From Beaufortia kweichowensis (lineage: Eukaryota; Chordata; Actinopteri; Cypriniformes; Gastromyzontidae), in NCBI GenBank assembly GCA_019155185.1, contig CM032805.1, positions 2,722,239 to 2,786,238 on the forward strand: a DNA stretch of 64,000 nucleotides, read 5' to 3'. The notes under the pieces were generated by a model that saw only the letters and a program-made list of their open reading frames with translations, was not told the DNA's origin and searched no databases. How positions within the stretch are numbered: position 1 is the stretch's first letter; each line of letters opens with the position of its first letter. A program made the translations under genes and the position numbers. Shown here in pieces: positions 37,131-51,700 of this stretch.

Positions 37131-38515
37131 ATCATGAAAAATGATTAGCCTAAAACTGACGGATGTAAAACATTTGTGAAAAAGGTTGGTGACTGTTGAT
37201 GAACATTTGTGAGCGGTTTTCTCCAGAGATTATAGCAATACTGTGAGAGGTGACATTAAAATCTGGATGGTTGTTTGGTGACCACTACAAACCATGTGCG
37301 GGGACAAACAGTAATGCTGAAGCACTGACTACCCCACTTTTGCATTTGTCTTGCTCTTTCTTTGTCTTTTTTATGTAAAACACTGTATTTGGATTTATAT
37401 TTAAATATTTCATTTTTGTCCATAATTGCTTTTGGGTACAACTTATCAGTTAATAATGCAACAAAAAACGCTACTTGTTTGGTATTATTAATCAATTTCA
37501 TCCTCACATAAAACATAATTTGGGAAAATATTATATAACAGTGGTTCACACCAGTACTGTGGGGTGGGCATGAAAGGTTTTAGAAAAGGTCACTGCACTG
37601 CAGAAAATATTTTAACTCTTTTTTTTTACTTGTTTTTCAGTACAAATATCTAAAAATACTTCAAATCGAGATGTATTTTCATTCAAAGTTAAATTACCTA
37701 AAATCTCAAGTGAGTTTATAGGCTACTTAAAACTAGCCAAAATATATGACAGTAGGGTAAGTCTTCATTTCTAATGTCTTTTACTTATCAATAAGTTGTT
37801 TTCTTAAGAAATTGTAGATATTGTACTGCAAAACAATACAAAAATACTAAGCAATAAATTCATTTGAGGTGTAAGAATTGGAGCGATGCGGAAAAAAAGA
37901 GCGAAGGGAAAGATATCTTCATTAAAATGCTGTTCAGAAACGTTTTAGCTACTTGCACTGACTACAAAAGCAGTTCAAGATGAGTAGACTGAAGTTGGGC
38001 TGCTGTGGGATGCGACCTTACCTCAGTTGCTGTCTATGTTAATGTCAGGAATTGTCTATGTTAATGTTAGGAATTAATTAAAAAGGAATTAAAGGTTAAT
38101 CACAGGAATAAATTATACATTTTAAAATATATTCAAATAGAAAACAGTTCTTTAATTTGTAATATTTCTTGCAGTAATACTGCTTTTACTTGATCAGGTA
38201 TGCTAATCTAGTTAATATAGTTAAACTAGTTTATATAGTTTGTTATTAAATATTAGACAACGGTTAGCCACAGGACTTTTAAGACTTACAACACTTCCCA
38301 ACACCACAACAAATCCTTGACCTTGAGTTTTTTTTTACAATTCGACCACTGGATATATAAGAGTATGAGATTACATTGTAAGAAAGGCTCTTTCCAGGTA
38401 GTCCACCCGCATTTTCAGCGCAAACCATGTCTGTTTTAATGTTCTGAACTACAGACAACAATCAGACATCACTGTTTGTAAATGGTATGTGTCAGTAACA
38501 AGACAGCATTTTCAA
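37131..38515. other. Intergenic DNA downstream of arel1, nothing recognised
   Basis: This is AT-rich sequence without conserved coding. A 60-codon minus-strand frame ending at 38279 has a cysteine pair motif (ICCGVGKCC) but no supporting signals. No complete transposable element was identified. Confidence 0.4.
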
Positions 38516-38532
38516 ATGCAGGCACAGACAAG

Positions 38533-38872
38533 TTTATTGAGCAGAACCAGCTTACAATAGCCGTAACTATTCACAAATATGCAGAGTGTTGTACATGAAC
38601 AGGACATGGAAAAAAATGCATTTTAGAACTGCCGATGGTAAACAAATCTCAAATCTAATTGCAGAACTCATAGAAGCGACGCAAATGCCTAAACTGCTGT
38701 GGGAAATAGCATGGCCGACGAAATGGCTGGCAGGTATTTGTGCATCGACAGGTATTTAAAGCCCATGTGTATCATGCAATACTCAAACACTCCACATGAT
38801 GTCGCACGTCACTCCTCTTGCAGACAGACATTATGTTCAAGACATCTATTTTGATGATTTCAACTGTATGTA
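38533..38872 (-). other. Possible last exon of an unidentified cysteine-rich gene
   Basis: On the minus strand a plausible acceptor (TACATACAG) near 38865 leads into a frame reading IMSVCKRSDVRHHVECLSIA. It then meets an in-frame TGA (38772-38774), stays open to 38661 through CRCTNTCQPFRRPC, and ends YEFCN-stop. AATAAA follows at about 38538-38533. The cysteine density and poly(A) hexamer suggest a small secreted protein, but the in-frame TGA, lack of an upstream exon and no known match argue against it. I saw no SECIS-like core in the short 3' stretch. Confidence 0.18.
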
Positions 38873-38984
38873 GATTATATTTTAAATTTCTATAAGCTTG
38901 ATCATGGTTTCTATTGAAATTGTCTAGTTTATTCACTTTATATGTTTCAGAGAAGTAAAATATCCAGTTTACATAATAAATCAA

Positions 38985-41236
38985 ATAAAACCCAGTTTGT
39001 AAAAGACCACCTTAGAGTTATTTAAAGAGTCTCCTTATATGACTGTAGACGACACCTTTCCACAGGTTTTGTACACAGGCATACTGTATACATATTACTT
39101 TTTTCTATTTTGCTATACGAATAAACAATACTCATAAATAGTACCCTCATTTAAAAGAGTGGAGGCTTAGACACAGAAATGGCAATACACCATTTACAAG
39201 CAGATTTCTGGACTTTGAAATTGACTGTTGATTATTAACAAGTGTCACTTTGTAACATTTTACAGAGGTAAGTAAAGTTCAACACTTTAAAATGAATAAT
39301 TTGAGATATTTTAGCTTTGTTACATGTTTTTATTGGAGATCAGTAAATTAACATTTAGAATTCAAAGTGATAGTTTAGCCAAAAAGGTATGTATTCCCCA
39401 CATTGTTGCAGACATTTTTAGTTACACTTTAGTTAACCTCTTTATTTTTTTGCACATCCCCTTGTTGTTGAGTGCATTGCCTTTTTATAAACTGTAACAA
39501 AAAAAATGTAAAGGTTGTTGATATAAGACTGGATTTGTATTTTTCTGTCAAGCTATAGCACAACTTACTGTGTTTTGTTTCCTAGATTTCTATGCAGGCA
39601 AAAATATGGGCTTTGCACTGCCCCTGCCAAGACTGAAGTTTTGTTTTTTCAATCTTTTTAATTCATTTTAATGAATTAAATTTTAATAATAAAGGTTTTA
39701 AACTGACTTTGTCATAGGTCAATTTGAGTGTTAATGGACATAATGTTTGACATTTAATAATCATTATTATATTGGGGTAAAATATTACTTAATATTTTGT
39801 TCCTTTTTAAACTGTGGGTTATAGTTTGTTATAATCTATGGTTTACTGTAAGAATACTGGTAACAGTATAGTTGGTTTTAAACTATTTCAAGTATTTTAA
39901 GTATTTTATGCACTAGCATAAGTTTAATGTAAGTTTATAAGTTTAATAATTTTACAGTGTAATTAATCTTACACTGTATGCTACTGTATAAACTGTATAA
40001 TTATTATACAGTATACTTTAGTTTTACAGTAATTGTGGCTTGAAATCAATAAGCTTGCTGGCTTTTTGTTGCAAGTAAGTTACTGTTGTTTTTATGTGAA
40101 ATGTTTTACAGTGCACATACCAGTGGAAAGAAATCAAAATCAATAGTTGTGTTTGGTAGAAGGCATTACAAAGTCCGTGCAAGCTCATTCCAGCCATCTC
40201 AACAAAATTCAGTGAATAGACCACAAGGAAGACTGTGGTTTGACTCTGAAATCTCTGATATGCAAACTACTTGCTATATTTCATGTTTAACATCTAAAAA
40301 CAACAACAAAGCAAACACAATAATGTAGTAATAACCTGCTATAAGAACAGAAAAAAAATGATTTATCACACTATAACAAGCACTACATGTAACATAAAAT
40401 AAATGAATGAATATTAACTACACATGATTTGAAATAGTAACTTTTATGCTAATATTTACACAATATATGGCATTTATAAGCATTCCTTTATCATATTCGG
40501 TTCTTAAAGAATTCTAGAAAATTTAACTAATGGCTTAAACAGAGTAAATAAAAATACACAACTAGTGAAACGTTTAAACTGAATTTGCTTTCTTGGAAAC
40601 CTTTTGATTATCCTTAATGACTGAATTAGTTGAATAGAAAAAATGTAATCATTCTAACATTCTAACTCATGTTATTTAAAGATTGTCCAACAGAGCTGTT
40701 ATCATTTATGGTGGGGAATAAAGTGTATATGTTGCAATAAACTATAAATAGTATAAATTATAAAGCATAGCCTATAGTATAGTTTTGAGTAGGGCAAGTG
40801 CTGATTGGTGCACACAACACTACCCGCGATATGGGGCGCATTTCAAACGGCGTTTTTGAGCCCTCGTAGGACACTGCACTAAGAGGACTTCATACGCTCC
40901 AAATATAGAGAAATTGCGTTGTTTTTCATTCATCTTTTTTGTAGTTGTGTTTGAAATCGCCAATTAGTTGGACACAACAACTTTATTTCACAACCGTTCT
41001 CTGTTCAAGGGCTTTAGATTACGGAGGGCATAGGCTAACTTTCGATTGGGACCCGCTCATAAATTGACGTCAACATACGCACACGTTGGTATTCACAAAC
41101 CTTAACAGCTTACGGGTGGTTTATTTCGTAACGTGTGTGTCACAAGCTCAGAGTTCAACACGTGCTTTCTTGTTATCAACATAAACCATACTGTAAAACA
41201 CCAAACTGCTGCAGATTTCGAAGACTTTTTTAAAGG
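38985..41236. other. mthfd1 upstream region
   Basis: AT-rich sequence without recognised coding. The final 400 bp are relatively CpG-rich ('cccgcgatatggggcgcatt', 'aaattgacgtcaacatacgc') and contain a palindromic TGACGTCA CRE-type core at about 41065-41072. I take this as the promoter of mthfd1. No TATA box is obvious. Confidence 0.45.
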
Positions 41237-42695
41237 ATGTCAGCCCAAATCCTCAGCGGGAAGAAGATTTCAGCGTAAGCCATTTTCTTTACCTCGTAGA
41301 AAAGTTTTTGTTTTGCATAAGGTTGAGGCATCTGTAAAGTTTTGTACATTTTAACATTTCGTGATCCATTTCGTAATTCACGTTTTCACATATGTTTGAC
41401 AGTTGTCAGTTACATTTTTAAGAGATTGTATACTGGTAAGGTGCGGTTTGTGATGGTTTTAAATGATGTTGTCAATAATTATCATATGCATATATGAGCA
41501 AGAAAATGTTTTTTTGCACTGAAACTGATAAATACTCAGTATGGCAGTACAAATATGTTTTTGTGAATATTGTTGATTGAATTGTGTGAAAATGAGTTTG
41601 TGATGTTGACCTACTGTTTTCACTTGTCTTACTTATGGATAACAAATTGTACCAGAACGTTCGGATCTTTTAATACACGTTTAAAAGAGAATTTTTTTTC
41701 AGATAATATAAAATACATCAGGGTGGAGTTGCACCAGCTGTTTAAAATTCAGTACTTAAAGGGATAGTTCACCCATAAACAAAAATTGTGTCGCAGTTTA
41801 TTCACCCTGATTTTATTCAAGACCTGTATGATTCATTCTTCTGTGTATTCCAATTCGAGCATGTAAATCCTTAGTCGGGACACCCCTAAAATAGAGGTTT
41901 GGTTGCATGAACAACTCTAAAAGTATATACTTCTTGGGTCCACAGATTTGTTCCTGACCGAAAGGACCCGAATCACTTTTAACCTGAACCCGACGTACTA
42001 AAAAAATAAATACACGAGACAATCCTGTTAAAATTAGACCTGAGTCCAACCCGACCCAGCAGCATTTTTTTTCCAACCCGACTGGACCCGAACGTAATCT
42101 ATGTGAGTGTTCCATGCTTATCTGCAAAGGGATCACGACAGTGTACATTTAAAATTGATTGACAGGTCTAGCTCAACAAAAATGTGCCTACCATCCAGCC
42201 TCTCAATGTCACAAGAGTTCTTGGCAAACAAAGGGGGGTTAATGGTAACAATAGACTCTATGCATGCACGCACTGTTTATGGATGGAACAGTTCGGGTCT
42301 TCTCGGGTCCATTCCTCAAAAACACATTTGTTTTCAATTACCCGAGTCCACTAATATTAAACCCGACCTATGTCCGTGGTACATGTAAACTTTTAGACTC
42401 AAACCTGCTCTGGTCTCCGGTCGGACCAATATGAAAGCACATCCAATAACATATTTCTTAACTTAATCCACTGTGTAGGGCACGTTTTAAAGTTAAGGTA
42501 GTGCTGTGTAGAGTTAATTCAATACGAAATATCGGCACACCGTGTCTGTCTAAGCGTCCATAATAAAATTATGATGTGCATTTAAAACCAGCACGCACCG
42601 CAGGAGCTGGAGTAACACAATTGTCAAAGATGTAAAAGAACCAAAGTAGATGTGTGTGTATTAGAAAGTAAAGTACACACATACTGTATGTAAAA

Positions 42696-42760
<65 letters not shown>

Positions 42761-45700
42761 TTTAATTTTATCACTGGTTATCACTGGTTATCACTGGTTG
42801 ACTGGTTATCACTGAATGCCTTAGTATGTGAATAAATTGTTACGAGATTAGTATGGTGTGTGGACCTTTTTAATTGCAACTCTTCCTCAGTGTCACAATA
42901 TAATTACTGCAAAACCTCTCGACCTAAAAACCTTTGACAAACCATACTAAAACACTTGATTCTTGTGGTTTGTGATTTGTTGATGCATTAGTTGGGGCCA
43001 TTGCTGAGGTTGTACTCTGATTATAACTAGTTGTTGTATGCATGTTGCATCACAAGACCCAAGATTTTTTTACATTTGGGTGAAATATTTCTTTTTACCA
43101 CACTGAGTGAAACAAAACATTCAGTTAGTGTGTGTGGCTGGAGGATGTCAGGTGTGATCTGAAAGATTTTTAAATGTGAGATTGTGCAGTGGCTCATTTT
43201 GACACCATTGTGTTGATAAGTGTTGGTAACTTCTTTCATTTCTGCAGTCAGCTCAGAGAGAGGCTGAAGGAAGGAGGTGGAGACCATGAGGAACACGCAT
43301 CCAAATTTCAAACCAGGTCTTGTGGTCTTACAGGTCAGTGGTGACAGGTCACCTTTCTTTATCCATTTATAAGTTTTAAAGTGCTGGTGAAGTTGTATTT
43401 CATACTAAGTGTATTTATTTATTATTTATTTTGTTTTTTAATATTGTTAATACTAACTTTCTTTGGAAGAAATGCAACTTTATTCAACTGTGTGCACTAA
43501 CATTTATGTAAGGTGGGGCAACCCAAGTCTGTCATTTCTGTTACTGTAAATACTGTAGCTTACTGTGATTTATTTATTTATTTATTTATTTTATTTATTT
43601 ATTTTTAAAGGCATTTAAAGTTAATCATTACAAGCTTATTTTTTAGGCTTTAAGCTACATTTTCAAAGTAATGAAAAGGGGGCTTTAGCAAAAGCTTGGG
43701 CACCCCGCATGGTCAGTAGTAAGATCCCCTTTGTTTTTGAAAGTCAGTGGATATTAAAACATATTTTCTATTTCTAATTTTACAACTTTGCACTCCCTCC
43801 CAAGATCACATCCAAATGTTTCCGTGTGAGTGTGTTGTGTAAGTTAACATCTGTATATATTGCATTGGCTGCTTAGTTGTTGTTGTATAATCTTGCAAAT
43901 TACCTATATGACCTTGAATGGTTTATGCTATGTTAAAAAAGATGGTCTGAGCTAAAATCTCTGTGTACCCAAACTTTTGCGTGATACTCTTTCGACAAAA
44001 TGTTTTCAATATCAGAATAGTACAGTATTCTTGCTTATAATGTTAAAAAGAGTGTTTCATCTTTACGTTTTTCCTTTTAAAGAGCAGTGATGACAGATGA
44101 TTATTTGTTGTACGTATTGTTTACTCAGTGGCTACCTGTTTTGATATTTTTCTGTTTGTTTTAGGTGGGAGACAGAGAGGACTCAAACTTGTACATAAGT
44201 ATGAAACTAAAAGCCGCTGCTGAGGTAAAGCCACACAACACACTGACAGCCTGTGTACACCTGCCACGGTTGTTGATGCATCACAATGCAAAACCAGTCA
44301 TCAAAATGATAACCGTTATTAATAACAGTATTAATAATAGGAAAGGAGCGAGAAACATCTATGGTTTTTGCATTTTAAATTATGAATTAGAATTTTAAGT
44401 AAATTGCCCCTAGGTTTTCTGATGGATGTAATGAATAAACAGATCTTAAATAATGAACACACAAACAGACATTTAATTTTTGTATCAATTTCATACCATG
44501 AAATTCATGGTTCTTGTTGTAAACATAACATAAGAATGTTTGTATGCGTGCTTGCGTGTTTGTACATGTGATAGCCTGTGTGGATAACAAAAAGTCTAGC
44601 TTTAAGATGGCACGTAAAGCGTTTTTATGTCAAAATATGTGACCCTTCCTGTGTTTCTGCATAAAACCATGCCACATAATGTAAAGAACATTTTGTGAAA
44701 ATATAACCTTGATATCTTGAATACTGACTGAGTAAAGGAGGTCGCACACTGGACAAAGCGCTGCGTCGTGGAATGTTTTTTATAAATGAACACATTGTTT
44801 TCTATTAATGTGTACACACATCGGCAGCGCCAATAGGTGCCACGTGGTGACGCTCCCCTACAAGTCCTGCCATGACACAGAGCGCCACTTACATAGTTTT
44901 AACAACAAATCACATTTTATGCAGCAACATTATAGTTTTATGTTTATAGTTCACCATGATTTTTAAAAACTCTATTTAAAATAAACATAGCCATTTATAA
45001 TCTTTAATTTCGCCCTGTCATACCATTTCTATATCAACCTACTTGAGTTGTCCTAGACTGCTGCATCATGTGCGACCATGTTGATTTTAGCCCTTGGGCT
45101 TTCAACAGATGGAAAATATTGGAAAAGTGTTAATAACTATAACTCTCTTGCTCTAAAGATTGGAATCAATGCAGTACATGTGAAGCTTCCACAGACTGCT
45201 ACTGAAAATGAGGTACAGTATTTCACCTAGAGTTAGCAAATATGTGCAAACTTACTGTTCCAAATAGCTGTGCTTTAGCATTTATGTTATATTTAGCTTT
45301 CTACTTTGTTGAAATTATTTATGTTTTTGTTCTGCACTTTGTCCAGGTTATGTCCAGGGTTAATGAAATCAATGAAAATTCCAGTGTTCATGGGCTCATA
45401 GTGCAGCTGCCCCTTGACACCATCCACAGCATTAATACAGAGAGGGTTATCAATGCTGTGGCTCCAGAGAAAGACGTGGATGGGTATGCCAAAAGATATG
45501 TTAAGATGATGTAATATCGTTAAAACATGACAATTAAAACAATAAAAAGTGTTAATTTACTGTTTTATGGCCAAAAAAAGAGCATAAATTATCATGTGGA
45601 TGCTGTGAAGTTGTTGTTTGTTTTCTTTTTGAAGCTTGACCAGTATAAATGCTGGGAAACTGGCTCGTGGTGATCTTGAAGACTGTTTTATACCGTGTAC

Positions 45701-48700
45701 TCCCAATGGATGCATGGAGCTCATCAAACAAACAGGTGAGTAAGTACTTTTATATTAAAGTATTAAAGTACAGTTTAATAACAGATATTAGCTAGTTAGT
45801 AAGGCCTTTCTCACTGCAGGAACTATTTCGTAGTTCTGGAACTATTTGCCAGAAGTAGCCGCATTTTGTTGTGTTCGCACCGCAGGAACTGGCGAGTATT
45901 TGAGTCCAGGAATGTCTTTTAGCATACTGAATTAGGAACTAACAGTAATGCAAGTGTGTGTTAACGCATGCCACAGAACAGTATTTTAAAGTGTTACAAG
46001 ACATAAACATGCAACTATCTAACGTTAGCAGTATTTATCTCTCATCCTGTCTTTGCAGCCTCTGTGATATAAATCATTATAAATTGTAATGATGTAATGA
46101 TTAAGAGATTTCATCTCTTAATCCTCATTTTGCTTTATGGCCTATCTTCTCTAAAATAAAACCCTCAACAGAAACACAGCTCCGATCATGCCTCGTCAAA
46201 GATAATTAATATTAACAAGATGCGCCACTGCTGTTACTATGAATAGGGCGGATTGCAACGCTCACTTTGGCCAATCTAGCAACGAAAGTTTCACCTTCCA
46301 GTAAAAAGAACCAATCACCAAGCGATAAAGACTGGTTTCTTTGGAGAGGGGCCGTGTACAGAGGCTTGTGAGGTGCTAGCCAACCTCTGCACATGTGCAG
46401 TAGCTGAAGCGATCTTAAAAAATGTGCTTTTTGTGCAATTTGAACTTAAGAAACAAAGGTTATGGTACAGTTAATGGTAATGGTACAGTACTAAACTGCC
46501 TGTGCAAACGCAACGAGGAAAATGGCCAACTTTAGTCAAAAAGGGAAACTTTAGAACGACAGCCCTCTTATTTTGGGTTCGGGACTTTGTCCTGGAACTA
46601 GCGGGTGCGAATAAGGCTAATGGTAATTGCCTGACAGCATTTCTGGTGAAGTAACAGAAAGTACGATTTCCTAAAGTGTACAGTGTGTTTTAAGGTGTAT
46701 TGTGCAAATTAAGTAAAGAATGATCCTCTAATATTTTGAATATACTCATTCTGTATCTTTTGCCCAGGTGTGTCTTTGGCGGGAAAAAGGGCTGTGGTGA
46801 TTGGCCGCAGTAAGATTGTGGGTGCGCCAATGCATGACCTTCTCCTGTGGAATCATGCCACTGTAACGACCTGTCATTCTAAAACTTTAGATCTGGCCTC
46901 AGAGGTAAAGTTCAGCTTTTTTGTGTTTGTTACGTTGTGGGCTTTTTTGTTAAAAAGACATGTTCCTTGATTTCAGTTACAACAGTAGAAAATGTGTACA
47001 GATCATAAATTTACCTACCTGTTCACTATTTCAAAAAGTGCTTGTTTTTTAATTCTATACTACAGAAAGCTGTATAATGGGTTTTTAAAAGGGTGATGAC
47101 ATGAGAAACCAGAAATGTGGCTTGACATTTCTGATATATCAAATTTAAGGCTTTGCCACAAAACAACCACTGGCTCTGCACCTCCATAACACCAACACTT
47201 GACCCAATAATATCACTTGCATCTGCTTCCTTCCCCATTCTTTCCCCAACACCTCACATAATACTAATACTTACCACTTAAGTGTGTGTGAATGAAACTT
47301 TTTTAAAGACTCAGATACAGGACATTCAGGTCTCACATTGAGATCAAACACTTTTTAACATTAATTAGTGAAAATGTTTTGTTCTGTTATGTAGGTTGGA
47401 GAGGCAGACATCTTGGTGACGGGGATTGGAAAACCGGAGATGGTTCGAGGGGAGTGGCTGAAGAAGGGAGCAGTGGTCATTGACTGTGGTATTAACACCA
47501 TCCCAGGTGAGTACACATGGCTGGGGAGCTTTTGCTTAAAACTTGTATGTTTAATCCTAAAATGTATATACATGTGCAAAAGACACAACTTGCAGAATGT
47601 ACATGTAAAAAGATTGTGTTTTCATACATAAGCTTTATTCCCAACTTTGTCTTCTGTCAGAAATAACCTTGTGCTTAAGCTCACCTTCATATAGTTTACA
47701 GATGTATATTATGTGACACTACAGTTTGTGAATAGTGTTTTTTGAAAAGGTGTCTTACTATTGTCCATCTTTAGAGGATATCAGGTTTATTTATTTGATT
47801 TGTTCATGATCTTTTAAGATCACCTACAGAGAGCAAGCATCTTGCTGTCATTAAAAATGACAAAAAATGTCACACACTGTTCAGCTAACTTCAGTCAATT
47901 GTTAGAGGTGGTTAAATGATCCGCAAATTTCAATATATATGTAAAATATATCAACATATGTGTATGCTTTTGCCATCATAATCCTTTTGTCAGTGTAATA
48001 GTGATGCATAATATATAATAAATACAAATACATAAACACAAATGCAGAGTTTTACATATAGCCAAATATATAACTTCAGCTTATCTCAAAAAAGCTGTAG
48101 ACTGAACAAAATCTAGTATCTTGTAATCATAATAATTTTTTGAAACAAAAGTAGGCTAGGCCAACAGGTAACCTATTTCAGTGTATGTATTAATGAATGA
48201 ATCTGAGCAGTTGACAATGTAATAAATGTCCTTTCAGACAGCAGTAGACCCACTGGGAAGAGAGTCGTCGGAGACGTTCACTATGAGTCTGCTACAGAAC
48301 AGGCTGCGTTTATCACTCCTGTACCTGGAGGTGTTGGTCCTATGACTGTAGCCATGCTTATGCAGGTACATTATTCTTGTGTATTGCTGAGTCCTTATTC
48401 AGTGGCTGCATCTTCTGATGTCTGCATTCCAAGACAGCAGTTTGACATGGACTTCTTTAAATGTGGCCTTGAAATGCATTAGACTGCAAAGTGTAGATCA
48501 ATTGGAGCCTTTACAGCCTAAGATTCATTGTGCGGCAGTGATGACTGGATATTTTTTCGAAGCTTGAGTCCTCGCCCGATTCGTCTGCGTCCTTTATAGG
48601 ATACAGTCTCTGTACTGGGATGAAGCTTTTGTCTAACTGAAAATTATTCTATTACTTTTTTTTTTAAAGTTTTTGGTAGCTAGTCTATGTGTGTAAATTA

Positions 48701-51700
48701 TTGATAGTTTATTAACTTCTGTTCAGCCAAATCACAGACTAATGTGCTGAGAAGAAACTTTAGTTTAGGACCATGTATGTTATGAACCTTGGAGAAAAAG
48801 TAAGCTTTTATAATATTTTAGAATAGACATTAGTTGGAGTTAAAGTAGAGGACAGGCCAGGACAGGTATTTATTTTAACTGTAGTTATTGGCATTTGTGT
48901 CTTTTATGTTTTAATTAAGTCTCTTTAGTTTTGATCATAGAATTAGAATCGTCTTGAATTTCCCAACAGAACACAGTTTTGAGTGCCAAACATTTCCTTC
49001 AAACAAAACAACCTGGGAAATGGAACATTAACTACACAAAACTCAACCTGCAACGTCCTGTACCAAGGTTAGATATATTTTTGTTATTTCTCACTCATAG
49101 TTTAGTAATAGTTTTCTTAATCACTAAATTATTATTAACTAAATTTGTAATAATCCAGTGAGATGTTTGTATGTACAAGGAGTGCCAGTGCTCACCATCA
49201 TCGAGTCTTTCTGTTATTACATGAAGAAAGAGAAAAACTGAGACTGAGGAAAACCAGAAGAACTGTGGCAATGTATTAAAGACTGTTGAAAAAGCCTACC
49301 TGCAAAGTTACAGTACTGTAAAGAGATTTATGCACTTTTGTGAATTGGGGATGCCTAAAAAACAGTGTCATAAATTGATTTTATTTGTCATCTAACTTCT
49401 ATTAACTAAATCAAATCAATATTTGGTGTGACCACCATTTGCACATTTGTTTTTTAGATACACATTGTAATGGCACTACTTATCCAAGTTTTTGAAACTG
49501 TACCATCCGTTTAAAGCAACCTTTTTGATTCCTGTTTATTTTGTACTTCAAAGCAGGAACAATCGTATAACTTTATATAACAACACAATATGGAACGACG
49601 GTCAAAAAACTGTATCGCTCTGTCACTTGCTTGTTGAAAAGCATTGTTTTTCATGTAGCTTTGCAGACAGGATTCTTCAAACGTTTTGGAGAGTTTTGTC
49701 ACAGTTCTTCTGGATTTAGTCTGTGGAATGTCTGGTTGTATGGCACATATTTATAGATATATTTAGAATATATCTAATATGGATGCAACAATACAGTTAG
49801 CCCACGGTTCAATACATACCTCGGTTTTTTAACCACGGTTTTCGGTTCGGTTCGGTTCTGATGGCTTGACACAGGTTTTTTTGTTATTCTATGCTTAGGC
49901 AATAGGAACAGTAAGAGGTTAAGAAGAAAAAATAAAAACGATAGCAAAAAAACTCATTTATTTTACTTAAAAGCAAAGAAAAGTAAAAATATAATATAAA
50001 ATAATTTTTTTATTTGAAAATTAACACTGACATCTCACAGCTGCTGGTAGCCCATGTACAAACTGGGGAACACATAAATTCTTAAATTTTGAAAATAAAC
50101 ATACATGTGAAGTTAGTAAACATAAATTGACCATTTCAAATAAACATCCTTGTACTTCACAGTACTCCAGTACAGTATCCTTCATTCAATTCAGCAATTT
50201 CACTTAGGAGAAATAAAAGATAAGCCTGTCAACATTCTCTAAATAATTTAAATGTAAAATCATAGTGATTGAAATTTACTCGTGGGGAGGAGTTTCCTCA
50301 GCTCAGCTCGTAGACTTGAACAGTCAATTCAGAGAGTGGATGTAAAACCGCAGCCATTGAATCCGGGATGTCGCGACCAACGGTTCAATATTATATTGAG
50401 AATTGTGGCATCCCTAATATCTAATATATTAGAATGCACTGAAATATATATATTTTACCCACCCTGTGTATGGTTAAGTATACCCTTTATCCCTAATGTT
50501 TCTTTTTCCATATAGTTTGAAAAGAATGTTGCTAAAAATTTTGCTGCGTCTATCTTGTAGATTCCTCTAGATTCTGTCTTGTGATTGCAGCTGAATGTGT
50601 GTTTCTTTATTATTCCCCGCAGTGATATTGTGATCTCTCGGTCCTGTGTACCTAAACACATTGAGCTTCTCGGTAAGGAAATTGGTCTTTTCCCAGATGA
50701 GCTTGAACTCTATGGTAGAACCAAAGCCAAAGTCCAGCTGAAAATTATTGATCGACTGCAGGCGCAGCCAGATGGCAAATATGTGGTTGTAACTGGGTAA
50801 AAATATTTTTCCCATTTTTTTTCTCACTAGTTTCTGTCATATTATTACACACATATCACATATTAGTGGTTTTGAGGTCATTGTAATTCAGGAACACTTA
50901 TGAATGACTTTAAAATGCACCTTATTTTATATGTAGAATCACACCGACACCTCTGGGTGAAGGAAAGAGCACAACTACAATTGGCTTGGTTCAGGCACTT
51001 GGCGCTCACCTAAAGTGTAATGCATTTGCATGTGTACGCCAACCATCACAAGGACCAACGTTTGGCATCAAAGGTAAGCTGATATACAAAGCCGCTAGAA
51101 ACACATTGAACCTGCAAGCACAGAACTACAACCTCTGGCAAAAATTATAAATAAAACACTGTTATTGCACAAAACAATTTTGTATAAAAGCTGGACATTC
51201 TGACTGTCTAAAACAATTTAACAAATTTCTAATTAAATAGAGGAAACAATTATAAAAACACTCAAGGAAGAAATGATCAATTTAACAAAATATTAAAATT
51301 GGTACTTTGTTTAAAATAATGCAAATTCCAAGTGATTCTGTATTTTTTCCTCCACAATTTTTATCATGAGTAATGAGTAATGAAAAATCGATTGTTTGAG
51401 TTACGTTTTATGAATGTCCAGCTATTAAATGAACATTGTTTACTAGTTGTTTACATGGATTACTAGTCTGAAAACACAATAATACTAAATCAAAGAACAA
51501 AAACCTAAATCAGGAAAGGTAGGTATACACTATAAGGTAGGTATACACGCGAGTCATCGGTCGTTCAAGATATACAGTAAAACTTTTGTAAAGCATTTGA
51601 AATTTAATCAAGATATAAATATACAATTTAATTGTTTTTGTAAAACATTTGAAATTTAATTGCAGTGAAACTGTGAATTTTAAAAACAACACAAAAGCCG

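Noticed and set aside
38279..38461. 60-codon minus-strand frame ending ICCGVGKCCKS
   Set aside because: No start context, splice partner, poly(A) signal or recognised family; consistent with chance.
38533..38872. Selenoprotein reading (TGA as Sec) of the cysteine-rich minus-strand frame
   Set aside because: The roughly 125 nt after the stop lacks an ATGA...AA...TGA SECIS core, and the TGA is not in a redox-type CxxU context.
42569..42784. 71-codon ORF with a Tyr-Ile repeat
   Set aside because: It is the translation of the (AT)n microsatellite.
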